In this document: positions 40,680 to 48,672 of the stretch, piece by piece
Layout: every line of letters starts with the position of its first letter
How positions within the stretch are numbered: the first letter of the stretch is position 1
NCBI GenBank assembly: GCA_028821235.1
Contig: JAPPGV010000081.1
Location: 45,431-109,430, forward strand
Source: a bacterium
GTDB taxonomy: Bacteria; Actinomycetota; Acidimicrobiia; Spongiisociales; Spongiisociaceae
Length of the DNA stretch: 64,000 nucleotides
Reading direction: 5' to 3'
The notes under the pieces: generated by a model
What the model saw: only the letters and a program-made list of their open reading frames with translations
Databases searched by the model: none
Told to the model about the DNA's origin: nothing
Program-made: the position numbers and the translations under genes

Positions 40680-43004
40680 ATGACCCCACCCCAGCGGCCG
40701 GCGCCTGCCGGTGGTATCGGAAGCTCCGTCCGGCGCCACGAGGACCCTCCGCTGCTGGCCGGAAGGGCCCGCTACGTAGCCGATGTCCGCCTTCCGGGCA
40801 TGCTCACCATGGTGGTGGTCAGGGCGCCCGTCGCCCACGGCACACTCCGGAACATCGACTGCTCCGAGGCGCGCCGGCTGCCGGGAGTGGAGGCGGTGTT
40901 CACCGCTGAAGATTTGAGCGAGTCGCTCGGAGGCATTCCCAGGATCCCGCCCCGGGTCTCGTTCGACGAGACAGTGACCCCCTACCTGCAACCGATCATC
41001 GCCCACGACCGGGTGCGCTATGTCGGCGAGCCGATGGCCGTGGTGGTGGCCCGGGATCGGTACGTGGCGGAGGACGGCGCCGATCTGGTGTTCGCGGACA
41101 TCGACGCCCGCCCACCGATGTTGCATACCGGCGCAGAGGACCGGCCCGATCGACGCCTGTTCGACTCGGAGAACCTGGTCACCACCCTGAAAGCCCGCTT
41201 CGGCGACCCGAAACAGGCCTTTGAGGAGGCGGAGGTGGTGGTCGAAGCCGAACTGGGCATCGGCCGCCACAGCGGCGTCCCGATGGAGACGCGGGGCATG
41301 GTGGTCGAGTTCGACCCGGCCGGCGAACGGCTCACCGTCCATGGCGCGACCAAGGTGCCGCACTGGAACATGGCGACCACCGCCGAACTGCTGGGCATGC
41401 CTCCAAGTCGCCTGCGCATGCGCGAGACGGCGGTGGGGGGAGGCTTCGGCGTGCGCGGCGAGCTGTACCCCGAGGATGTTCTGGCGGTGTGGGTGGCCGA
41501 CCGGCTGGGTCGATCCGTAGCTTGGATCGAGGACCGTAGGGAACACCTCCTGACGGCCAACCACTCTCGCGAGCAGCTCCATCGGGCGCGCATCGCCGGT
41601 GACCGGGAGGGCCGTATCTCCGCCATCGTATCGGACTTCGACATGGACATGGGCGCCTACGCCCGCACCCATAGCATCCGGGTGGCGGACCTGACACTGT
41701 CGATGATCCCCGGCCCCTACGACCTGGAGGCATACCGGGGAACGGCCCGCTGCGTGGTCACCAACAAGACCCCCACCGGTACGTACCGGGCTCCCGGCCG
41801 GTTCGAATCCAGCTTCGTGCGGGAGCGGCTCATCGACCTGTACGCCACCGAGATCGGCATGGACCCGGTCGAGGTACGGCGCCGCAACCTGATCAAGCCC
41901 GATCAGATCCCGTATTCCCGCCCGCTGTCGTCGACCGGGGAGCCGATGCTCTTCAGCGACGGCGACTTCCCGAGCATCCTCGACGGGCTCGTCGAGTCGT
42001 TCGACTGGCAGGCCTTGGAGCGACGCCGTGAAGGGGGAGAGAAGGTGGGGGTCGGCGTGGCGATGTTCATGGAGAAGTCGGGCCTGGGTCCGTGGGAGAC
42101 CGGCACGGTGGAGGTTGACCCCGACGGTCTGGTCCGGGTCCGATCGGGATGCTCCTCGGTCGGCCAGGGCATCCGCACCGTCCTGGCTCAGATCGTGGCC
42201 GACCGGCTCCAACTGGATCACGCCCGGGTACGGGTGGAGCTACTCGACACGGACCGGACCCCCTACGGCATCGGGAGCTATGCCAGCCGATCGACGGTCA
42301 CCGCCGGTAGCGCGCTCGTGATGGCCTCCGAGGAGGTGATGCGGATCGCAAAGCAGGTAGCGGCCGTGGACTTCGAGGTGGACGAAGGCGACCTGTACTA
42401 CCGGAATGGCTCCGTCTTCGTGTCCGGGTCGCCCGAGTTCAGCCTGTCGATCTTCGAGGCCGCCGCCCGGCTCCATCCCGTGACAGCCCGCAAGTACGGG
42501 AGGTCCGAGCCGGGCCTGGCCGTGGACTCGGTGTTCGAAGTGGAGCGGGTGGTCTACCCGTGCGGCGCCAACCTGGCCGTGGTCCGGGTGGATGCGGAGA
42601 CGGGCGAGGTTGCGGTCGAGCAGCTGATCCTGTACTACGACCTCGGCAGAGCGATCAACCCGGTGCTGGTGGCGGGGCAGATGGAGGGAGGCGCGATCCA
42701 GGCGGTAGGAGGCACGTTGTACGAGCAGTTCGCCTACGACGGGGACGGCAACCCCTTGTGCGGATCGTTCATGGACTACCTGCTGCCCACTCTCGCCGAG
42801 ACGCCGACCATGACCGCCCTCATCGGCGAGCAGGACCGGACCGCCACCAACCCGCTTGGTATCAAGGGAGCGGGCGAGGGAGGCGTCCCGGGAGTGGCCG
42901 CGGCGATCGCAACCGCTATAGAACACGCATTGGGCCGGCCCGGCCTGGCCAGCCGGCTACCTCTGACCCCCGAGAGGGTGCTAGCGGTTCCATCCTACGA
43001 GTGA
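40680..43004 (+). CDS. Molybdenum hydroxylase large subunit (xanthine dehydrogenase/CoxL family), divergent copy
   Basis: This 774-residue subunit starts GGIGSSVRRHEDPPLLAGRA and has VGGGFGVRGELYPEDVLAV, GTYRAPGRFESSFVRERLID, GCSSVGQGIRTVLAQI and GIKGAGEGG. It closely resembles the 34711 gene, which suggests a duplication. No M or S gene accompanies it on the plus strand, so it probably borrows those of the divergent operon. No clear ribosome site precedes the ATG; a TAGTAT-like -10 at 40643-40648 sits in the 50-bp divergent gap. Confidence 0.92.
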   Translation: MTPPQRPAPAGGIGSSVRRHEDPPLLAGRARYVADVRLPGMLTMVVVRAPVAHGTLRNIDCSEARRLPGVEAVFTAEDLSESLGGIPRIPPRVSFDETVTPYLQPIIAHDRVRYVGEPMAVVVARDRYVAEDGADLVFADIDARPPMLHTGAEDRPDRRLFDSENLVTTLKARFGDPKQAFEEAEVVVEAELGIGRHSGVPMETRGMVVEFDPAGERLTVHGATKVPHWNMATTAELLGMPPSRLRMRETAVGGGFGVRGELYPEDVLAVWVADRLGRSVAWIEDRREHLLTANHSREQLHRARIAGDREGRISAIVSDFDMDMGAYARTHSIRVADLTLSMIPGPYDLEAYRGTARCVVTNKTPTGTYRAPGRFESSFVRERLIDLYATEIGMDPVEVRRRNLIKPDQIPYSRPLSSTGEPMLFSDGDFPSILDGLVESFDWQALERRREGGEKVGVGVAMFMEKSGLGPWETGTVEVDPDGLVRVRSGCSSVGQGIRTVLAQIVADRLQLDHARVRVELLDTDRTPYGIGSYASRSTVTAGSALVMASEEVMRIAKQVAAVDFEVDEGDLYYRNGSVFVSGSPEFSLSIFEAAARLHPVTARKYGRSEPGLAVDSVFEVERVVYPCGANLAVVRVDAETGEVAVEQLILYYDLGRAINPVLVAGQMEGGAIQAVGGTLYEQFAYDGDGNPLCGSFMDYLLPTLAETPTMTALIGEQDRTATNPLGIKGAGEGGVPGVAAAIATAIEHALGRPGLASRLPLTPERVLAVPSYE

Positions 43005-43240
43005 CGTGGCACCACCGGGAGCCGGGAAGCCGGAGCAAGAGCGCGAAGACCGCGGCCACGGGCTCCGGCCTATCGGGCCCTCCCCCACGGCCGCCACCTT
43101 GGTGTAGAGCGCGTCCCGGCCTGCCCGGGGCGGGGCTGTCTCGACGAGATGTTCCCTCTCACGGTCCGGGCTACGCCTGAGCCAGACCCGCGGCGCGCCG
43201 AGGACCGGCGGCGGATCCATTACTACGCTGTCGCCGATAT

Positions 43241-44521
43241 ATGAGGTTCGAGTTCGACTCCGGCAAGGACTCTTCGACGATACGCGCCATCTTCGAGGAT
43301 GACGACGAATCCACGGGAACAAGGCAGGAAGGACCCGGAACACGGATCACCTATTCGGGACAGGAGATAACCTTCGACTACGCGGTGGGATCCATCCATC
43401 CCGACCTGCTCGGTCTCCTCTGCCTGATCATCTTCTACCCGTTCATCGGTCGGAGGGTCGTATTCCCCGACCCGGTCTCACCGAGACTGGAGAAGGCCTT
43501 CAGAAGGCCCTCCTTCACAAGACAATTCAGCTTCGACAACGTGGACCGTCGTATGGAAAGGTACGTGGGATCGGAGATGGCTCTCTCCTTCGGGGGTGGA
43601 ATCGACTCCTCCGCCGTCCACAAGATGTTCCCCGAAGCATTCGTAGTGCATGAGGCCCACATCAGGGATGGCTGCCTCGTACCCTCCCATGCTCATCAGA
43701 TAGTGCAAGACCTGGGTCCGGACCGGGGCCGGGTAGTGACTACGAATCAACGGTACGTCTCGCATCCGGGCGGGTGGCACGGGTGGACCTGCGCGTTTGC
43801 CACTTCCTTACTGATGGCAACGGACTACCGGTTCGGAATCATCCTCATGGGGTCGAACCTCGGGGGCACCCTCCTTCACAAAGGGACTCGCTACTACAAC
43901 CGTTTCAAAGCCAGAAAGTGGCACGGACCGACCGGGAACTTCTGGCAATCGGCATTCGACGACATCGGAATACCCCTCTTCTCACCCGTATCCGGCGCGA
44001 GCGAGTACCTCACCATGGCACTCTCGCTCCACCTTGTCCGGTCGGGAAGAGTGGTCTACTGCATGGAGCGGGACGGCAGCGCTTGCCACCGATGCACGAA
44101 GTGCATGCGAAGGGATGTGATCCGTACCGTGGTCGATGAAGGACACCACGCCGACTGGGGACGGTACGACCGCAAGGACGTACATGAGTTCCTCGAGCGC
44201 GAGCCCCTGTACCAAGGCTACGTCTTCTCCTTCGCCCGCGATCGCGTGAGTACCCTGCCTCACTTCATGACATCCAGACTCGGGGACCTTCCATCGATCG
44301 AACTGGACTGGCCCATGAGGATCCATCCACGCACTTTCCGCCTCTGTGACAAGGCTTGGAGACCGATGATCCGCAGGAGAGTCCTCGGACATGTGGAACC
44401 GATGACACGAAGGCATGTGTCCGAGATGAAGAAGTGGGACGTGATGCAGCCCCAGCCGTCGCGCCGCTCCTGGATGGGACTGGGATTTCCTGGCTCCAAC
44501 CCTTCCCGGCAGGGAGACTGA
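43241..44521 (+). CDS. QueC-like PP-loop ATPase of unknown function
   Basis: This 426-residue protein has a PP-loop nucleotide motif, SFGGGIDSS, at residues 116-124. It also has a Cys cluster at Cys274, Cys282, Cys285 and Cys288 (C-x7-C-x2-C-x2-C). That combination closely mirrors the zinc site of QueC-type 7-cyano-7-deazaguanine synthases. A ~110-residue N-terminal region with a hydrophobic stretch near residues 55-75 and a long C-terminal region are additional to QueC. No queuosine genes are nearby. Two sampled lines of the gene are 52% and 55% G+C against 70% in the neighbour, with many AGA/AGG codons, suggesting transfer. No ribosome site is evident at the ATG. It may be a nucleobase-modifying, ligase or defence-type enzyme. 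Confidence 0.7.
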   Translation: MRFEFDSGKDSSTIRAIFEDDDESTGTRQEGPGTRITYSGQEITFDYAVGSIHPDLLGLLCLIIFYPFIGRRVVFPDPVSPRLEKAFRRPSFTRQFSFDNVDRRMERYVGSEMALSFGGGIDSSAVHKMFPEAFVVHEAHIRDGCLVPSHAHQIVQDLGPDRGRVVTTNQRYVSHPGGWHGWTCAFATSLLMATDYRFGIILMGSNLGGTLLHKGTRYYNRFKARKWHGPTGNFWQSAFDDIGIPLFSPVSGASEYLTMALSLHLVRSGRVVYCMERDGSACHRCTKCMRRDVIRTVVDEGHHADWGRYDRKDVHEFLEREPLYQGYVFSFARDRVSTLPHFMTSRLGDLPSIELDWPMRIHPRTFRLCDKAWRPMIRRRVLGHVEPMTRRHVSEMKKWDVMQPQPSRRSWMGLGFPGSNPSRQGD

Positions 44522-44589
44522 ACCCCGGAGCGGGCCACGGAGAGGGCGGGTCCTACCAGGAACTAGTCGGCGACCGCGCCATCAACGGT

Positions 44590-46329
44590 TTACCTGGCCT
44601 CGCGGAGTCTCCGGGTCGCCTCCAGGTCGAGGCGGTAGTGGTCGGGGAGCCGCACCAACTGGTCGTCCTCGCCGAGGTACTCCACCACCACGCCGTAGTC
44701 GCGCCTCGCCGCCTCCACGGAGACGTAGCCCTCGATCACATCCCACAGGACCGCCTCGGGATCCCGGGTGAACGGATCTCCGTAACCGCCGCCGCCCGGC
44801 AGGTTGAGTTGGACGCGGCTGGCCGGGTCGAGCACCAGCAGGCGTTTCGGCTGAGCTTCCGTGGCGCCGTCGATCCGGAACTCGCCGGCCCCGCCATACC
44901 CTCCACCCAGCAGCCCCTCGGGCGGGTAGGAGATGCGGTCGACCATGCCCGAGACCGTCCATGGCTCGTCGGTGCGACAGCTCATCTCGGTCCACTGGCC
45001 CAGCCCACCTCTGAACCTGCCCGCTCCGCCGGAGTCGGTTCGTAGTTCCCGCCGGTGCTGGACCATCGACGTGAGGGTCTCCACGGACTCGGCCGGCACC
45101 CCCGCCACGCCGCTCGGGAAGCCGGTCGTGTTGAGGCCGTCCTTGGCCGCCCGCGCCCCAGCCCCGCCGCACTGGAACAGGCTGAAGGTGAACCGGTCGT
45201 TCGACCGCCGGGGCCGCCCCCGCCAGATCGAGATCCAGATCGGGTCGGAACCGGGTGCCATGAGCCGGTCGGGCAGAGCCTCCGCCAGCGCCCCGAACAC
45301 GACCCCGGGCAGGAAATGGCCGATGATGTGCCGGGAGGCCACCGCGGCCGGCTCCAGGCAGTTGAGGATCGACCCGGGAGGGGCCGACACGTGCACCGGA
45401 CGGAAGGCCCCGTCGTTGTGCGGAACATCGGGGCTGATGGCCGCCTTCATCGCGAACGAGGCGTATGCGTGGGTGTAGTTGAAGACCACGTTGATGCCCC
45501 GGACGCTCTCCGGCGACGAGCCGGCGAAGTCGATGAGGATGTCCTCGTCCTCGATGGTCACTCTCGCCTTGATCAGGATCGGTTCCTCGAATCCATCGCT
45601 CCAGGTCTCGTGCTCGTGGACGCCGTTGGGAATCTCTCGGATGGCGCCGCGCATCGCCTCCTCCGAGCGGCTGATGATCTCGTGGGAGAGAGGATCGATC
45701 GAGTCGAGATCGAACTCGTCCATGAAGCCGAGCAGCGCCCGGGCGCCGACATCGTTGCAGGAGGTCTGGGCATACAGATCGCCCACCGTCTCGTCAGGGG
45801 TGCGGACGTTGGCACGGACGATGGAGATCAGATCCTGGTTGATGGCGCCCCGGTCGTACAGCTTCATGATGGGGATGCGCAGACCCTCCTCGTACACCTC
45901 CCGGGCCTCGGCTGACAGGATCCGCCCGCCGATGTCGGCCGCGTGGCAGGTGTTGGCGAAGTAGGCAACCTCGATGCCGTTCTTGAAGACCGGCGTCAAC
46001 ACCGTTATGTCATTGATCTGGCCCGCGGTCATCCAGGGATCGTTGGTGATCAACACGTCGCCGGGGTTCAGCGTGCCGGGGGGGTACTGCTTCAGGAAGT
46101 GGCGCACGCCGGTGGCCATGGCGTTGATGTGCCCGGGGGTCCCGGTGACCGACTGGGCCATCATCCAACCGTTGGTGTCGAAGACCCCGCAGGCGAGGTC
46201 CTGGGTCTCTCGCACGATGGTGCTGAAGGCCGTCCGCTGCAAGGCCACCTGCTGCTCGTTGACGACCGACAGCACCCGGCTCCAGAGCACCTCGATGAGA
46301 ACCGGATCCAAGCGCGTCCGGGTGGTCAT
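44590..46329 (-). CDS. hyuB: Hydantoinase B/oxoprolinase family subunit (pair 3)
   Basis: This 579-residue HyuB begins RTRLDPVLIEVLWSRVL and has VLITNDPWMTAGQINDITVL where pairs 1 and 2 have NDPFRGG or NDPYRGG. The C-terminal GGGGYGDPFTRDPEAV is intact. The changed NDP loop suggests a different substrate from the other two pairs. Its ATG overlaps the hyuA stop by ATGA. Unlike pairs 1 and 2, no aminotransferase follows; the convergent PP-loop gene ends 68 bp away. Confidence 0.91.
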   Translation of the reverse strand: MTTRTRLDPVLIEVLWSRVLSVVNEQQVALQRTAFSTIVRETQDLACGVFDTNGWMMAQSVTGTPGHINAMATGVRHFLKQYPPGTLNPGDVLITNDPWMTAGQINDITVLTPVFKNGIEVAYFANTCHAADIGGRILSAEAREVYEEGLRIPIMKLYDRGAINQDLISIVRANVRTPDETVGDLYAQTSCNDVGARALLGFMDEFDLDSIDPLSHEIISRSEEAMRGAIREIPNGVHEHETWSDGFEEPILIKARVTIEDEDILIDFAGSSPESVRGINVVFNYTHAYASFAMKAAISPDVPHNDGAFRPVHVSAPPGSILNCLEPAAVASRHIIGHFLPGVVFGALAEALPDRLMAPGSDPIWISIWRGRPRRSNDRFTFSLFQCGGAGARAAKDGLNTTGFPSGVAGVPAESVETLTSMVQHRRELRTDSGGAGRFRGGLGQWTEMSCRTDEPWTVSGMVDRISYPPEGLLGGGYGGAGEFRIDGATEAQPKRLLVLDPASRVQLNLPGGGGYGDPFTRDPEAVLWDVIEGYVSVEAARRDYGVVVEYLGEDDQLVRLPDHYRLDLEATRRLREAR

Positions 46330-48428
46330 GCTCCCCCTCCCAGCGAGACGACGATGTTGAACCGGTCGTCCACGTGCACCAGGCCACCCGGCCCGATGAT
46401 GGCCGTGGACTCCCGCTCCTCGATGATCGCGGGTCCGGCCATGGTCGAGCCGGGACCAAGCCGGTAGCGGTCGTAGACCGGCGTGGTGACGAATCCCCCC
46501 GCCGACGGGAAGAAGGCCGGGCGTTCACCCTTGCGGGCCGCCTCCGCATCGCCGGTCACGTCCTCCCTGACCGCCTCGACAGACATGGGCCGTGGCCCCC
46601 GGCTCACCACCCGCCAGGTGAGTGCCTCCAGCCCGACCGGAGGCCCCTCCCGGCCGTAGAGGCTCTGGTAGACCCGGTCGAACTCCTCGTATATCGTCGG
46701 GCGCTGGCGGACCGTCAGCGTCCCGTCGGGGATCGGAACCCGTATCTCGTGGCCCTGGCCCACGTAGCGAATGTCAGCTGTCCTGGTGTGAGTGATCTCG
46801 TCCGGGCCGGCACCCGACTCGACCAGAAGGTCGGTCCCCTCCCGCTCCATCTCCTCGAAGATGCCGTTCACCTCACCCCAATCCAGCTCGTCCAGCCTTC
46901 CGTAGTAGGACCGCACGAAGTCGAAGGCGAGCGGCGCCACCAGGAGCCCCATGGCGCTGGTAACCCCGGCGCCGTAGGGCAGCACCAACTCGGTGCTACC
47001 GAGCAGCTCGGCGACACCGTAGCCATGGACCGGTCCGGCGCCTCCGAAGGCGACCACCGGCAGGGCTCTAGGGTTCTTCCCCCGCTCCACGACGTGGACC
47101 CGGGCGGCGTTGGCCATGGCCTCGTTCACGACCTGGTGAACCCCCCAGGCGGCCTCGGGCACCGACATCCCCAGCCGATCGCCGATTCTTCGAGCGATGG
47201 AGGCCTCGGCGGCGCCCACATCCAGATTCATGGCGCCGCCGAGGAAGTAATCGGGGTCCAGATAGCCGAGAACGAGATCTGCGTCCGTGACCGTGGGAGA
47301 GATCCCGCCCCGGGAGTAACAGACCGGTCCGGGATCGGCGCCTGCCGAATCAGGACCCACCTTCAGTAGCCCCAGGGAGTCGACCCGGGCGATGGACCCC
47401 CCGCCCGCACCGATCTCGATCATCTCTATGACCGGAACCTTCACCGGCAGACCGGAGCCCTTCTTGAAGCGGTAGCGGCGGTCCACCTCGAAGTCGTGGG
47501 TGACGAGCGGCTCGCCGCCGTCCACCACGCTGAGTTTGGCGGTGGTACCCCCCATGTCGAAGGACAGCAGCGAGTCACGGCCCATGGCCGTCCCTACCGC
47601 CGCCGCCGCCAGCGCTCCGGCGGCCGGGCCGGACTCGAGGAGACGGATCGGGAACCGGACGCAGGTGTCGAGGGTGGCCACACCGCCGCTCGATAGCATC
47701 ACGAACAGCTGCCCTTCGAAGCCGATCCTCTCCAAGCGGCGGCGGAGTCCGTGCAGATAATCCTCGACCAGCGGCTGGACATAGACATTGGCAATAGTCG
47801 TTGAGGCGCGCTCGAACTCGCCGATCTCGGGAACGACCTCCGATGAGATCGAGACCCGCATCTCCGGCGCGTTTCCCTTGACCACGCCGCGGGCCCGTTC
47901 CTCGGACTCGGGATTGGCGAAGGAGTGGAGGAAGCAGATGGCCACCGCATCCACGCCGGCGGCAGACAATTCACCGACCAGGCGCTCCACGTAGTCCTCG
48001 TCGAGTTCGGTGGCCTGCGTGCCGTCTGTCAAGGTTCGCTCCGGCACGTCGAAACGGAGATGGCGGGGCACCAGCGGCGTGGGGTGCTCTAGATTCAGGT
48101 CGTACAGTTCGTAGCGATGCTCGCGGCCGATCTCTATGGAGTCCCTGAACCCCGAGGTGGTGAGCAAGGCTGTGCGGGCGCCCTTTCGCTCGATGATGGC
48201 ATTGGTGACCAGGGTGGTCCCGTGGACAAGATGGCGGACCGAGGCGCCGGAGTACCCGGAACGATCGAGCGCCTGTGCCAGCACCTCCTCGACGCCGCGT
48301 GACGGATCCGGGGTGGTGAGCACCTTGCCGATCTCGACCTGACCGGCATGGCCGGTCATCATCAGATCGGTGAAGGTGCCCCCGATATCGACACCGATTC
48401 GCAACTCGTTACCTATTGATCCAACCAT
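46326..48428 (-). CDS. hyuA: Hydantoinase A/oxoprolinase family ATPase subunit (pair 3)
   Basis: This 700-residue HyuA has ELRIGVDIGGTFTDLMMTG, HLVHGTTLVTNAIIERKG, SFDMGGTTAKLSVVDGG, IGAGGGSIARVD and FGGAGPVHGYGVAELL. GTTAKLS replaces the GTScDV/GTSTDV seen in pairs 1 and 2, in the nucleotide-adjacent loop. It is transcribed from a short AT-richer region that contains a TGACAT palindrome. It stands as a separate two-gene operon with hyuB. Confidence 0.92.
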   Translation of the reverse strand: MVGSIGNELRIGVDIGGTFTDLMMTGHAGQVEIGKVLTTPDPSRGVEEVLAQALDRSGYSGASVRHLVHGTTLVTNAIIERKGARTALLTTSGFRDSIEIGREHRYELYDLNLEHPTPLVPRHLRFDVPERTLTDGTQATELDEDYVERLVGELSAAGVDAVAICFLHSFANPESEERARGVVKGNAPEMRVSISSEVVPEIGEFERASTTIANVYVQPLVEDYLHGLRRRLERIGFEGQLFVMLSSGGVATLDTCVRFPIRLLESGPAAGALAAAAVGTAMGRDSLLSFDMGGTTAKLSVVDGGEPLVTHDFEVDRRYRFKKGSGLPVKVPVIEMIEIGAGGGSIARVDSLGLLKVGPDSAGADPGPVCYSRGGISPTVTDADLVLGYLDPDYFLGGAMNLDVGAAEASIARRIGDRLGMSVPEAAWGVHQVVNEAMANAARVHVVERGKNPRALPVVAFGGAGPVHGYGVAELLGSTELVLPYGAGVTSAMGLLVAPLAFDFVRSYYGRLDELDWGEVNGIFEEMEREGTDLLVESGAGPDEITHTRTADIRYVGQGHEIRVPIPDGTLTVRQRPTIYEEFDRVYQSLYGREGPPVGLEALTWRVVSRGPRPMSVEAVREDVTGDAEAARKGERPAFFPSAGGFVTTPVYDRYRLGPGSTMAGPAIIEERESTAIIGPGGLVHVDDRFNIVVSLGGGA

Positions 48429-48466
48429 TCGACGCCTTGAGAAGCCTTAAATTCGAGGTACTGCCA

Positions 48467-48472
48467 ACTGTA
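48467..48472 (-). promoter_or_regulatory. Possible -10 element for the third hyuAB pair
   Basis: TACAGT on the minus strand, about 40 bp before the hyuA start, fits the TAnnnT pattern. Its -35 position would fall inside the palindrome at 48488-48500. Weak pattern evidence only. Confidence 0.25.
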
Positions 48473-48487
48473 GAACCGGTTTAACAA

Positions 48488-48523
48488 TGACATGATGTCA
48501 GAATAGGTTACCGACTCTGACAT
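48488..48523. promoter_or_regulatory. TGACAT palindrome and extra half-site, candidate operator
   Basis: TGACAT-G-ATGTCA (48488-48500) is a perfect 6+6 dyad with a one-base centre, and another TGACAT half-site lies at 48518-48523. The block sits 60-95 bp before the hyuA start in the 187-bp AT-richer gap shared with the secreted protease gene. A dimeric regulator covering the likely -35 region is the simplest reading. Confidence 0.45.
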
Positions 48524-48672
48524 CCTCACCTAGTATATCTTCCGGCCCGCATCCCCAGCAACGTCACTGGCCCGGCGCAGGCACCGGGCCGGCATCTTCG
48601 ATCCCTTTAGACTCGATGCGCGCCAGCCCCCGAGGCCTGGTCCTTCTCGTCGTCCCGCCGCCCGGACTGGGT

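Noticed and set aside
34711..43004. CO dehydrogenase (form I) for the CoxLMS-like genes
   Set aside because: The AYxCSFR active-site loop is missing; the loops read GTYRAPGR or APYRGVSR, so a general molybdenum hydroxylase is the safer call.
43241..43275. GTTCGACTCC resembling a tRNA T-loop
   Set aside because: No acceptor, D or anticodon arms can be drawn around it, and it lies in the start of the PP-loop gene.
42981..43343. A 120-codon minus-strand frame across the gap before the PP-loop gene
   Set aside because: It lacks a recognisable domain or a ribosome site and runs into both flanking genes; I treat it as chance.
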